From: Mesostigma viride
Lineage: Eukaryota > Streptophyta > Mesostigmatophyceae > Mesostigmatales > Mesostigmataceae
DNA: 64,000 nt
Direction of reading: 5' to 3'
Assembly: GCA_009746045.1 (NCBI GenBank)
Contig: RPFO01000103.1
Location: 1,523,121 to 1,587,120, forward strand
The notes under the pieces are model-generated. The model worked only from the letters and a program-made list of their open reading frames with translations. It did no database searches and was not told the origin of the DNA. Made by a program: the position numbers and the translations under genes. This document shows, piece after piece, positions 51,224 to 59,947 of this stretch. How positions within the stretch are numbered: position 1 is the stretch's first letter; each line of letters begins with the position of its first letter.

Positions 51224-51823
51224 CCCACCAATATATACAAGCCCCTGATATGCTGGATATCCATCTGGATGTCGCCACGCTCCCTAGCAGGCTCCCTAGC
51301 ATGGGACTGAGGTGGGTGAACAGCATTCTCCTGGCAACCACAGTTCTCAGCAGCAGCCTGGCAGCCTCCCACAAAGGCTCCCTACCTAGCTTCCAAGCAA
51401 ACATTGCTGCCTGCCCAGAATGCCCAAACATGTGATGCAACTATGGCCAGCCTCAGCATAGCTCAGCACTCTGTCAGTACTGACCTGGCGAGACGTCTGA
51501 ACCGTGTGTGGGGACACATGATCCACTCCTGAGGTTCCAGGGCTTCCCTGCAGGCCATCCTGACGCCCCAAGTCAGGTCCTGCACCCTGGACCGCTCCAG
51601 GCCCTTCCAGCAAGGTCCCTTGGCCCTCCAGGCCAGCACCTGCTGGAGACCCACCACCTGCATGAGGCATAGGGAATTCAGCTGCAGCATTGTTATTGCA
51701 ATCCAGTGGAAGAACAACATCTTTACACCCTTGGTGCTGCACAAGGGGCACACCCCCATCCTTATGTACATCCAGCACACCTTCCCCAAGGGGTGATTGA
51801 CTATTTACAGGGGATGATGCTAG

Positions 51824-53170
51824 TCACTGCTGCCCAGACTGGCCCCCTGCCCCAGCAGGCTTGGCCTTCCTGTCAGGACACTCACGACGCCAGTGACCTT
51901 CCTTGCCACACACAAAGCATGCCCACCCTTCTTCCCAGACCCAGCCCCACCCTTGCCAGGCTTCCCTGGCCTCCCTGAGACTGTCCACCCTGCTTGCCCT
52001 GGTTGCCTTGAGCTTGGCCCTTGCCTTGCCCTTGGCCACCCTTACCCTGCTGACCACCAGCTTGCTGGCTCCCAACCCCTCCTTGGGAACCTGCACCCTT
52101 GCCACCCTGAGCCCCCTGCCTCTGGCGCCTGAAGCGCTTACGCTTGTTGGGCCTTGCCCCATCACGGGCTGGGTACCCGGGGACATCACCTTGGCCCTGC
52201 ACAGCGGAGGTGGCATTGCTGCCATGGGACTGGATAGCTTTGCAGGCAGGATCTGGCTTCCTTATGCTGAGGATTACAAGCTCCAGAGCACGCAAGGAGC
52301 CATCAGTCTGGTTAAGAAACATGCGGGCACCGTTCCTCCCATCCACACTCAAACCCATACGGTCCAGGAAATAGTCTGCCAAGGCCCTATCTGTGACCAG
52401 GAAGCCATACTTGGCCCCCTTGTCCCTGATACGGTTGAGCCTAGCCCATTCCTCTGCCACAGGGCCCACTATCTCAAAGGTGTCATACTGATGCTTGTAA
52501 TAGTTGGTGAGGTTGAGAACCTTGTCAGAGAACTCCTCCCTCAACCCTTCCAGGAACTGTGCCCAGGTTAGCTTATCCTTGACAGCAGTCCTAGCCTTTC
52601 CCTGACACGCTCTGACGAGTCCCTGTTGCACGTGGACGAGTGAAACACTTGCACTAGGTTGACAGTGGGGTCCACGGAGCACACAACAAGCTCCATGTCC
52701 TCAAGCCACTTGTCCAAAGCTTCCTGTGCTAGTGGTGGGTTAAGAGGCTTTTGACCATTCATAACAGTGACAGCACTCATGTGAGGTCTCGACCCTGGCA
52801 GCGCCTTCACTGGCTCCACCACAGCGGGTGTCACAACAACAGCACCACTTGGTCCAGCAGGCACAGGGGAGAGCACATCCACGTGAGGCCTCTTACCATT
52901 GCCGTCAGCGGAGGGTCCCTCTTACGCTTCTCCACGGCAGGTTGCCCATTGCCACCGTTATTGCATCGTTGCCCTGTTGCCCGCACCTTGCGCGCCTCCT
53001 CCACCGCGTCTTCATGCCGTCTCTTGCGCCTGGTCTCTTTCCCCCATCGCCGTCGCTGGCTGGGATCGCCTCCCCACCAGCTGCTCCTTGTCTTGCCGAG
53101 GCTCCTGGCTTGCTCCAGCCGGTGCCTCCATCTCGCCCTTGTCGCCGTCTCCCGGTTTGCCACGAGGCAT
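51824..53170 (-). pseudogene. CopC Gag with zinc knuckle, frame-broken
   Basis: A probable start is MPRGKPGDGDKGEMEAP (ATG near 53170), then at least two frame changes. MDVLSPVPAGPSGAVVV and WLEDMELVVCSVD lie at 52882-52650. The capsid-like part (DKLTWAQFLEGLREEFSDKV) is in the frame 52682-51882. The last piece, in yet another frame, has the CCHC knuckle CFVCGKEGHWRRECP (about 51905-51860), preceded by a Gly/Gln-rich basic stretch. Binds RNA in the particle. Confidence 0.72.
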
Positions 53171-53677
53171 TATATACAGTGGGATGGCAAAACAAAACAG
53201 GCGACAGACAAGGAAAACTGGCTCAAGCGCTGGTGCTGCCTGAAGAAGCCGCTGGCGTTCCTCAGCTATGGCCTCCTCCTCACGCTCCTGCGCTGTGCGT
53301 GCCACCGGTGTCCCCACGCGCGGAACTGAGCGGACCTCCTCCGCGTTGTAAGGACCTAATACCCGGCTCACCGGCCTCCCGGCTGGTGTCTGCTCACCGG
53401 CAGCCTAGGCGCACTACCACGGCGATACCACTGCAGGTTCCTGACCCACCGACTGCCACCACCCCGCCTGTCGTTCCGTGACCCCCGACCAATCTCAGCG
53501 AAGTCGTGTTCCGGCTCAAACGGGATATGCAACTCCGCCCTACGCCGAGCTGAGTAGCCTCGTTTGTGCCGTCCCCTTCGTCAATCTGCTGTGACGAACG
53601 AGCTATGATGCCCGTGGGGCGATCCACGAACTCGCTGTGAAAATCCTCGTCGGTGACGTCCCGACCGGTGATGACTG

Positions 53678-54367
53678 TCACCGTTGGCCCACACGCCCCC
53701 GGCCTGCTTTGCAACCTCGGTGTATCCAAGGTCGACCAAATGCCGGCTGGTCGTGTGTGATCACCCAGTGATCGGCGTGACCACGCGCCTCTTGGGTCAA
53801 GATATTGACCAGGTGCTCACACGTCTGAGCCACCACTTCAGCCGAATCCCACGGACTGTCGGCTTCACGCGTCTGCGCGTCCCGTATAATATGTGACGCG
53901 TCGGTCCCCTCCCCCAGCGAGCTTGTCGCCACCCAGTGGTTATACAATCTGGTACCACCTAAACAAATGGCCACCAGCTGGCCCAGCGTTTCACGCGCTA
54001 AGTCCAGCGCCTGAATGGTGACGTGCCCGCCCTGGTACGCGACCTCCAAACTGTAGATCAACGAAGCTATTTCGTCGCGAATAGCGACGAGCCGCTCCGT
54101 GCAGACCCGACCCGTCTCCCCTGGCGACGTCGTCGCCCTTATCCTCATCACCACTGGGTCGTTTGCCGACGGCCCTGCTGCGTTTCCAAACACAGCAACC
54201 CAACCTCCTTCCGCAAGACCCCTCGCAACGTAGGCGGCCTGCACAAACGTAGAAGCGTTGGATGGGTGGGAATAGGGGAAAAACGCGTTCTCGCGCGCTG
54301 GCGCCTCGGGAGCTGCTTCGTGCCCTGGGGATGACTCAGGTGTCTCGACCCGAGCCTCGGCCGACAT
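53678..54367 (-). CDS. CopC accessory 5' ORF, unknown
   Basis: 229 codons from the ATG at 54367 (MSAEARVETPESSPGHEA), 35 bases inside the 5' LTR. Residues 1-35 are disordered. Residues about 45-200 look like a compact helical domain (ASTFVQAAYVARGLAEGGWVAVFGNAAG near its start; RLVAIRDEIASLIYSLEVAY later). No family recognised. It holds the same position as the unrelated-looking ORFs at 11500 in CopB and 13800 in CopA. Confidence 0.55.
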   Translation of the reverse strand: MSAEARVETPESSPGHEAAPEAPARENAFFPYSHPSNASTFVQAAYVARGLAEGGWVAVFGNAAGPSANDPVVMRIRATTSPGETGRVCTERLVAIRDEIASLIYSLEVAYQGGHVTIQALDLARETLGQLVAICLGGTRLYNHWVATSSLGEGTDASHIIRDAQTREADSPWDSAEVVAQTCEHLVNILTQEARGHADHWVITHDQPAFGRPWIHRGCKAGRGRVGQR

Positions 54368-54401
54368 GAAAAACCTTGCACAACAGAAATGCAATAGTAC
54401 G

Positions 54402-55049
54402 AGTTAGCGAACAGCCAGAACTGTGAGTTCCTGGTCTCTCGCGCCACACAACGGGATGAGCCAAAGTTGCAAAGGCAGCAACCTTTTAACCCGTGCACCA
54501 AGCCACGACCACGGTGAGCGGTTCCACGTCCAATGTGGGAGCCTCGGTTCGTGCTTGCCAAGATAGCTGGTCATCCCCCATGACCAAGCTATATCCTTTG
54601 CGTTGTTCCTCGTTCCCATCGGCGTGACGAAGCACGTGCAGGCATGCAAGCAAATCCCCAACGTCCACTGGCATCAGTGCAGAGCCAGGACGAACTGGAT
54701 TTGCCTAGACTCTGCAACCTAGGAAGTACAGGACCTGTCACAAGCCTGCAAGGCCTAGTATCCTTGCAGACCTGTGCCAGTCCTGTATTCCACCAGCCAC
54801 AGGCTGCTGCTCCTCTGGCCTACGTGGACCACAGTCACGTGATAGTCAGGCTAAGCCTGTGCAGGCACGGCCTGCCACGTGTCCTGTCCACTATACCAGA
54901 GGACTGTACCCTAGTCGGCCACGGACGGCTAGGACTTCGGGACCTCATATCTTTCTCGTCCCTTGTCTGTTTCAGGCGGTCAGCACGGCGTTGGAAAGGT
55001 CTTTTCAAACTGCATCCACTTAGCATATTGGTTGCCCAAAATGCTAACT
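54402..55049 (-). repeat. CopC 5' LTR
   Basis: 648 bp, copy of 46602-47249, flanked outside by TTAAA. Confidence 0.92.
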
Positions 55050-55054
55050 TTAAA

Positions 55055-56605
55055 CCTGTTCTGGATACCTCTGTAGCGATGCCTACCTCTGATCTTGAAC
55101 GCCTTATTAGTAGATTTACGGCCACTGAGCCGGAAGCTTTAGCTGCCATTGCCGCCCATCCCCAACAATTAGGCAAGCACCCTTGTAAATTTGTAGGTGG
55201 GTTTTTATATGTGCAGATAGCAGATTCTCCCCCTCAATGGCGCCTGTATGTCCCTCCTATCTGTCGCTCCTCCTTGCTCTTTGAGTTGCATGACTTAGCT
55301 GCTCATCAGGGTGGTAAACGGGTACGGGACCTAGTACCCCGCTATTACTACTGGCCTTCCCTTTTGAAGGATGTAGATGAGTATGTTAGAACCTGTCAAT
55401 CTTGCCAGGAGATGAAACCCAACAATGTAGGACAGATAGCAGAACCTAGGACCCTACCTGATCCCATCATGCCGTGGGACTCCATTATGATGGATTTTGT
55501 AGGACCTTTTAGGAAGAATGATAGAGGTAACGCCCAGATCCTTGTTTTCGTAGATCGTTTTACTCGTATGTGTCATCTCGTGCCGTGTCCCTTAGAACTC
55601 ACCGCACGCGATTGCGCACGCCTATACCTTAATAACGTCTATAGATATCATGGTTTGAGTAGGCAGTTTATTAGTGATAAAGATAAGCTATTTACCTCTG
55701 ACTTTTGGCAGCAGTTTTTCGCTGCTATGGGTACCAAGGTTACGTTCGGTACTGCCTATCACTCCTCCTCCTCTCATCTAGTAGAACGTCTTAATAGGGT
55801 AGTGGAAGAAGCGCTGAGGCACTATGTTAACGGCTCTGGTAGTGATTGGGAGGATTATCTATGCTTGGTAGAGTTCTCCCTTAACAATTGCCCTCAGGCT
55901 GCGCATGGCTATACGCCTTTCTTCCTAGATACTGGTAGACAGCCTCTTACTCCTACCTCTCTCTTAGCTAGTCCTTTACGGGACAGGGACGATGTGTCCC
56001 GGGATACCGTAGAAGGTGTGCAGGCCTTGCTAGATAAAATGAAAAATGCACATGATCACGCAATTTCAGGGTACCAAAAGGCTCAGGCCAAGTACCTTGC
56101 TAGGTTGCGTGCCTCCTTAGATAGAAGAGCGCCTGAAATAGATATAGGAGATTTAGTCTTAGTAGAAGGCCCCCGTGTTGGCCGTTTTGCTCACAAGTTC
56201 GAAGCAGAACTTAAAGTGAAACTTAGGCCCGCCTTCTTAGGACCCTTCCGTGTGTTGTCTAGAGTAGGTAATTTCTTATATAAAATAGATATCCCTACCT
56301 CTTGGCAGACACATTCTAACACCTTCCATAGAAGCCAGCTGAAGCTTTATCACCAAAGCACGTTCGCTGGTAGAGAACTAGCTCCTGCCCCTTTAGAGCA
56401 TAACCCCGACACTGGTGAGGTAGAAGACGAGGTAGAGAGTATCGTGGCCCATAGAGATATTAAAAAGGGCCGCGGTACCCAGCGCCAGTATAAGGTGAAA
56501 TGGATGTATGCTCGTAGTGAGGTAGATAAAGTATGGTACACGGAGAGTGAGTTAGATGGTTGTAGCCGCTTGTTGCAGGACTACAAAACCCTACACCAGC
56601 TCTAG
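55055..56605 (+). CDS. Gyp1 integrase with chromodomain
   Basis: About 516 codons after CopC, open to the stop at 56605. The zinc-binding H2C2 domain reads HDLAAHQGGKRV, then YYYWPSLL and CQSCQEMKP. The catalytic core has MMDFVGPF (Asp), FISDKDKLF (Asp) and HLVERLNRVVEE (Glu). The IDIGDLVLVE segment starts the GPY/F-type C-terminal domain. The last ~60 residues are a chromodomain (VESIVAHRD, YKVKWMYARSE, VWYTESEL), which in chromoviruses directs insertion to chromatin marked by histone methylation. The core tail reads HSSSSHLVE instead of the usual HPQTDGQ, a notable change. Codons read from 54644 to 55049 are CopC LTR. Confidence 0.92.
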   Translation, partial: PVLDTSVAMPTSDLERLISRFTATEPEALAAIAAHPQQLGKHPCKFVGGFLYVQIADSPPQWRLYVPPICRSSLLFELHDLAAHQGGKRVRDLVPRYYYWPSLLKDVDEYVRTCQSCQEMKPNNVGQIAEPRTLPDPIMPWDSIMMDFVGPFRKNDRGNAQILVFVDRFTRMCHLVPCPLELTARDCARLYLNNVYRYHGLSRQFISDKDKLFTSDFWQQFFAAMGTKVTFGTAYHSSSSHLVERLNRVVEEALRHYVNGSGSDWEDYLCLVEFSLNNCPQAAHGYTPFFLDTGRQPLTPTSLLASPLRDRDDVSRDTVEGVQALLDKMKNAHDHAISGYQKAQAKYLARLRASLDRRAPEIDIGDLVLVEGPRVGRFAHKFEAELKVKLRPAFLGPFRVLSRVGNFLYKIDIPTSWQTHSNTFHRSQLKLYHQSTFAGRELAPAPLEHNPDTGEVEDEVESIVAHRDIKKGRGTQRQYKVKWMYARSEVDKVWYTESELDGCSRLLQDYKTLHQL

Positions 56606-56681
56606 CTGGCAACCTGCCCCTCCCTTATCGTATTCCTGCTGTTGGTGGGTGGTTGGTTGTCCCCTCCCCTCCGCAGCCATC

Positions 56682-59009
56682 ATGGCTGATCCTACCCCTC
56701 CGTCGGAGAGCCGGCCGCCTTCCCCTCCACCACCGGACCCAGAGCTCTACTTAGAGGCCCTTCCGGGCCGATGGGTGTCACGTTCCATTTATCCGGGTGG
56801 CCTCGTTCAGCCTGCCCTCCAGGCTCATCATGCGGCTTTAGTCAGGGCTGCCCTCTTTGGGGTCTCGTGGTTCGGCCCAGACCCCGAAGAGCCGCAAAAG
56901 CTAGTCGTGCATGGGTTCGACGATGCCGGGCATTGTCTTTTAGGATGTGGCTCCCGCTGCCCTGCCTTGGGGCAGATAGCCGCTGTCCTTCAGTGCCCCC
57001 GGGTGTTTTCCTACCTGTCTACCCCTGTGGGCCGCTCCTGCCTACTACGGGAGGTGTTCCCTTGGCTTCCAGGCGAGGGCGAGGCAGATGTAGATGAACA
57101 CCCCTGTGACCTCCTACGGGCGGTCGAGTTCATGGAGATCGCGGACCAGTCAGCTGGGGTAGCAGTTGGCGACCCTTCCCCTACGGACGCACCAGTCGAG
57201 GCGCAGTACACGCCAGAGTATTCTGCCTCAGTTGCAGCGTCCTCCTCCTCCGTGTCGGCTCCTTCCCCTGTCCCGTCTTCACCACGGTCGACCCGGCGCG
57301 TGTCTGTGGAGCCTACCCCTTTGGGCTTGGATCGCGAGCCTGATCATCTCTCGGCGACTGTTTCTGCGATGCAGGCCCAGATCCAGTCCCTGACCTCGGC
57401 ATTCGGGGCCTTCTTGGCGGCCCAGGCGCAGGCTCCAGCCACGCCAGGTGGGGTGTCTGTGGTATCTGTGCCCCCTACCCCTTCGGTTGCCTCGGCGCCT
57501 ACGGTTTCGCCTGCGCTGTGCGAGCCCTCGGTAGCTGCGGTTTCCTCTGTTGCTGCGGCTCCTACGCCTCCGGCTGCCTCTGCGCCTGCGATCGACGTAC
57601 CTGCGCCTTTGCGCGAGTCGCCCACCCCAGCGGCCGCGCCCGCCGTCGCCGCTTCCGGGTCGCCCGCAGCGCCATCGCCGCCATCGCGGGGTTTCTTCAG
57701 CGACACGGGCGGTCTTCCCAGGCTTTGGGAGGGTGGTCCCCCGCAGAGGATTCCGGTGCCCGACTGGAGCTTGGATGGTAACCAGTCTTATGCCGGATTG
57801 CCTGTCCCTACGGGCCCTGTTTTCAACATGTGGCCTGAGGGTGCGCCGCCACCGGAGACCGGAGCGCCAGCTGCGGTGGCGGGTCCGTCGCGACCCCCTT
57901 CGGCAGCGGGCCCGGCGCGACCTCCTGTTGTACCGGCGCCGTCTGCGTCTGTGCCGGTTCCTACCCCTGCTTCGGCCCCTACCCCTTCGTCCTCGCGGTC
58001 TTTGGCTGCGGTTGTTCGGGCCAGCGGCCCCGATCCTTGCGCCACGCGCGCTGCTGATTCCCTCCGGGAGTTGTCCCAGGGCGATCGGGACCGGGCCCCT
58101 TCTGTGGTGCATGCGACGCCGGAGTCGCGCGACACGCCCGTCCCTGGGTACGGTATGTCTGCGCTCGCCTGCCGACAGTGTGACCTGCCGCGCGCCTCCG
58201 CCGAGCTTGCTATTTCGTCCATGTCCTACGGGTTCTCCCAGGTGTGTCGGGCGCCGCGGGACCGTGGCCTACCCATTGAGACTGATCGGCCTCCTTTCGA
58301 TATGGTTATTTTAGCTGATCCTGTGTTCCAGGGCGAGATCCTGGTTCGGCGCGTTCTGTATCGCTGGGCTAGGCGTCACAACGACTTGGACACCTACGGT
58401 GGGTTCCAGTGGGCTTACCCTCCGCCTCTGGGCATTATGGCCTCAGATGCCCTTACGGTAGAGTTTCCTGTGGTGCCGGGTGCTACGTACAGCACGGTTC
58501 TCCAGCCCTTCCTGGAGTGGGATGCCCGTCGTCCAGCGCCCATCCCGGGCCAGGGTCTGGACTCCCGTGACCATCCTCCTCCTCGGGCTAGCGACTACCT
58601 CGAGACGTTCGGGTCGCGACAGTGTGCTCGTCGGTGGCGCTCCCGTGAGGTTCGGCACATCCGGATGTGGCCGTCTAACGTGGAGCCCCTGGTAGATCTG
58701 TTCTTCCCGACGGGCTTGCGCCCTCGGATCCGGTACCATCGCCTACTCCTGCGGGCTCTCTGTTTGATCGCGGTCGAGCCTTTCCTACGCCTCTTTGCCT
58801 GTGGTTTCCTGGACTGGGCCCGTGGCCAGGTCGTTCTTACGCAGCATAGGTATTACTGGGCCTTTCTGGGCCTTTTTCCTGATGGCGTGTGGGCCGATGT
58901 TTTCCTCACTGTAGATAGGCATGACAATGCCGATGATGTGGCCCACTACCAGGCGTACCTGGATGTTCTGCTGGCCTCTCGTGGCACTTACCAGACGGAT
59001 GGCAACTAG
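56682..59009 (+). CDS. Gyp1 extra ORF downstream of integrase, unknown
   Basis: 775 codons from the ATG at 56682; the frame is open back to 56556, overlapping the integrase end. Residues 1-135 form a compact domain (WVSRSIYPGGLVQPALQAHH...). Residues 150-520 are Ala/Pro/Ser-rich and disordered. Residues 540-775 form a second ordered domain with several Trp and Cys residues (ALACRQCDLPRASAEL; RQCARRWRSREVRHIRMWPSN). No signal peptide, membrane span or enzyme motif is seen, so it is not an obvious env. It is intact, unlike most of Gyp1 Pol. Position matches the third ORF of some plant LTR elements. Function unknown. Confidence 0.7.
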   Translation: MADPTPPSESRPPSPPPPDPELYLEALPGRWVSRSIYPGGLVQPALQAHHAALVRAALFGVSWFGPDPEEPQKLVVHGFDDAGHCLLGCGSRCPALGQIAAVLQCPRVFSYLSTPVGRSCLLREVFPWLPGEGEADVDEHPCDLLRAVEFMEIADQSAGVAVGDPSPTDAPVEAQYTPEYSASVAASSSSVSAPSPVPSSPRSTRRVSVEPTPLGLDREPDHLSATVSAMQAQIQSLTSAFGAFLAAQAQAPATPGGVSVVSVPPTPSVASAPTVSPALCEPSVAAVSSVAAAPTPPAASAPAIDVPAPLRESPTPAAAPAVAASGSPAAPSPPSRGFFSDTGGLPRLWEGGPPQRIPVPDWSLDGNQSYAGLPVPTGPVFNMWPEGAPPPETGAPAAVAGPSRPPSAAGPARPPVVPAPSASVPVPTPASAPTPSSSRSLAAVVRASGPDPCATRAADSLRELSQGDRDRAPSVVHATPESRDTPVPGYGMSALACRQCDLPRASAELAISSMSYGFSQVCRAPRDRGLPIETDRPPFDMVILADPVFQGEILVRRVLYRWARRHNDLDTYGGFQWAYPPPLGIMASDALTVEFPVVPGATYSTVLQPFLEWDARRPAPIPGQGLDSRDHPPPRASDYLETFGSRQCARRWRSREVRHIRMWPSNVEPLVDLFFPTGLRPRIRYHRLLLRALCLIAVEPFLRLFACGFLDWARGQVVLTQHRYYWAFLGLFPDGVWADVFLTVDRHDNADDVAHYQAYLDVLLASRGTYQTDGN

Positions 59010-59377
59010 ATAGAGGGCCTTAGGCCCGACCTGAGGGTGTTGTCCCTCCGGTATATAGAGTCGCCCTCATATTCTGGCCAGTTGACTGGTCGTTCTTGGT
59101 CCTTGGTACTGATTTGTTTACTCTGTGTGTCCTGCCCAGTGCCGTCCCCCCGGCAAGGACTCTGTTCCAGGCAGTTAGGGGAACCTACCACCAGGCTTGG
59201 TGCTGGCTAACCCTACACCACCCGGCGTGGTGGTGGAACCGAGTAACACGATTGGTGCTTTGTATCTTGGATGGCCTGCCGATTGTGTTGGTGTGTGCTG
59301 GGTGCATAAGGTTTCCTACCCCTTGGTTGCCTCCCTGTGCGTAGGGAGAGGGCTCCCTACCTTTGTGGGGGGGGAGG
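59010..59377 (+). promoter_or_regulatory. Gyp1 3' untranslated region with polypurine tract
   Basis: No gene. It ends in GTGGGGGGGGAGGTG (59363-59377), directly against the 3' LTR; this is the primer for plus-strand DNA synthesis. Confidence 0.75.
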
Positions 59378-59942
59378 TGTTACGTCGCGTAACAATTCGT
59401 TGTAGTTACGGACGTAAATTAGGTCCTTTGCCTCGGTTGTTCCTAGGTTTACGTGTAGTTCCAACTGGGACACTATTGTCCTCGTAACAGTACTGTGGTA
59501 CAGTGGGTGCTTTTGGGGCGCCGCGCCGCGTACTTTATAAGTGGTCCTTATCCTTTGGTAGAATGTAGTGGACCAGCGTGCATCTGTGCATCTGCCTGTG
59601 TATCTGTATGCGAGGGCCAGGTCGGCCCGAGCATGTTGGACCGTTGGTGACCATTTATGCACGTTCCACCCCTCGTGTGGTCACTCGGCGTGTGTTAAAT
59701 GAATTAACACATATAGGCTTGGGTCACGGCAGTGTAGTGTGTTTCCTTCCTCTATTCCTGGAATAAACGGGTTCGGGTAAATGGTTGTATGGCGTATTAT
59801 AGCAACACATACGTGAATGCATTGAGATCAGCTCCGTCTCGTTCGTCTTTCGCTAGGGGTTTGAGTAGAGGAGGCCTGACTAATTTAGGTTGGGTTAGGC
59901 CTGGTAGAGGTAGAGGTGGAGGTAGAAGTTTAGGACGTAACA
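59378..59942 (+). repeat. Gyp1 3' LTR
   Basis: 565 bp, near-identical to 4432-4996. Followed by GGTCC (59943-59947), the target duplication. Confidence 0.95.
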
Positions 59943-59947
59943 GGTCC

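Larger units (their letters stand above)
46602..55049 (-). mobile_element. CopC: copia-like retrotransposon on the minus strand
   Basis: 648-bp LTRs at 46602-47249 and 54402-55049 (AGTTAGC...GCTAACT), nearly identical. I saw one C/T difference near 47019 and 54819, and one near 47204 and 55004. The 5-bp duplication TTAAA is at 46597-46601 and 55050-55054. Minus-strand order: accessory ORF, Gag, integrase, retropepsin-like domain, RT, RNase H. It interrupts Gyp1 between RNase H and integrase. Confidence 0.93.
4432..59942 (+). mobile_element. Gyp1: Ty3/gypsy chromovirus carrying several nested insertions
   Basis: This LTR retrotransposon has 565-bp LTRs (TGTTACG...CGTAACA) at both ends and a GGTCC target duplication at 4427-4431 and 59943-59947. 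A primer-binding site follows the 5' LTR and a purine tract precedes the 3' LTR. Order: small RNase-H1-N-like ORF, Gag, protease, RT, RNase H, integrase with chromodomain, and an extra 775-residue ORF. Subtracting nested insertions D1, CopB, D2b and CopC leaves about 10.8 kb, a normal size for the class. The only LTR difference I found is G/A near 4873 versus 59819, so the insertion into the LINE is recent even though the coding region is broken. Confidence 0.92.

Noticed and set aside
57279..58314. ORFs on both strands within the 775-codon Gyp1 ORF
   Set aside because: GC-rich shadow frames; only the 56682-59009 frame has ordered domains and spans the whole region.
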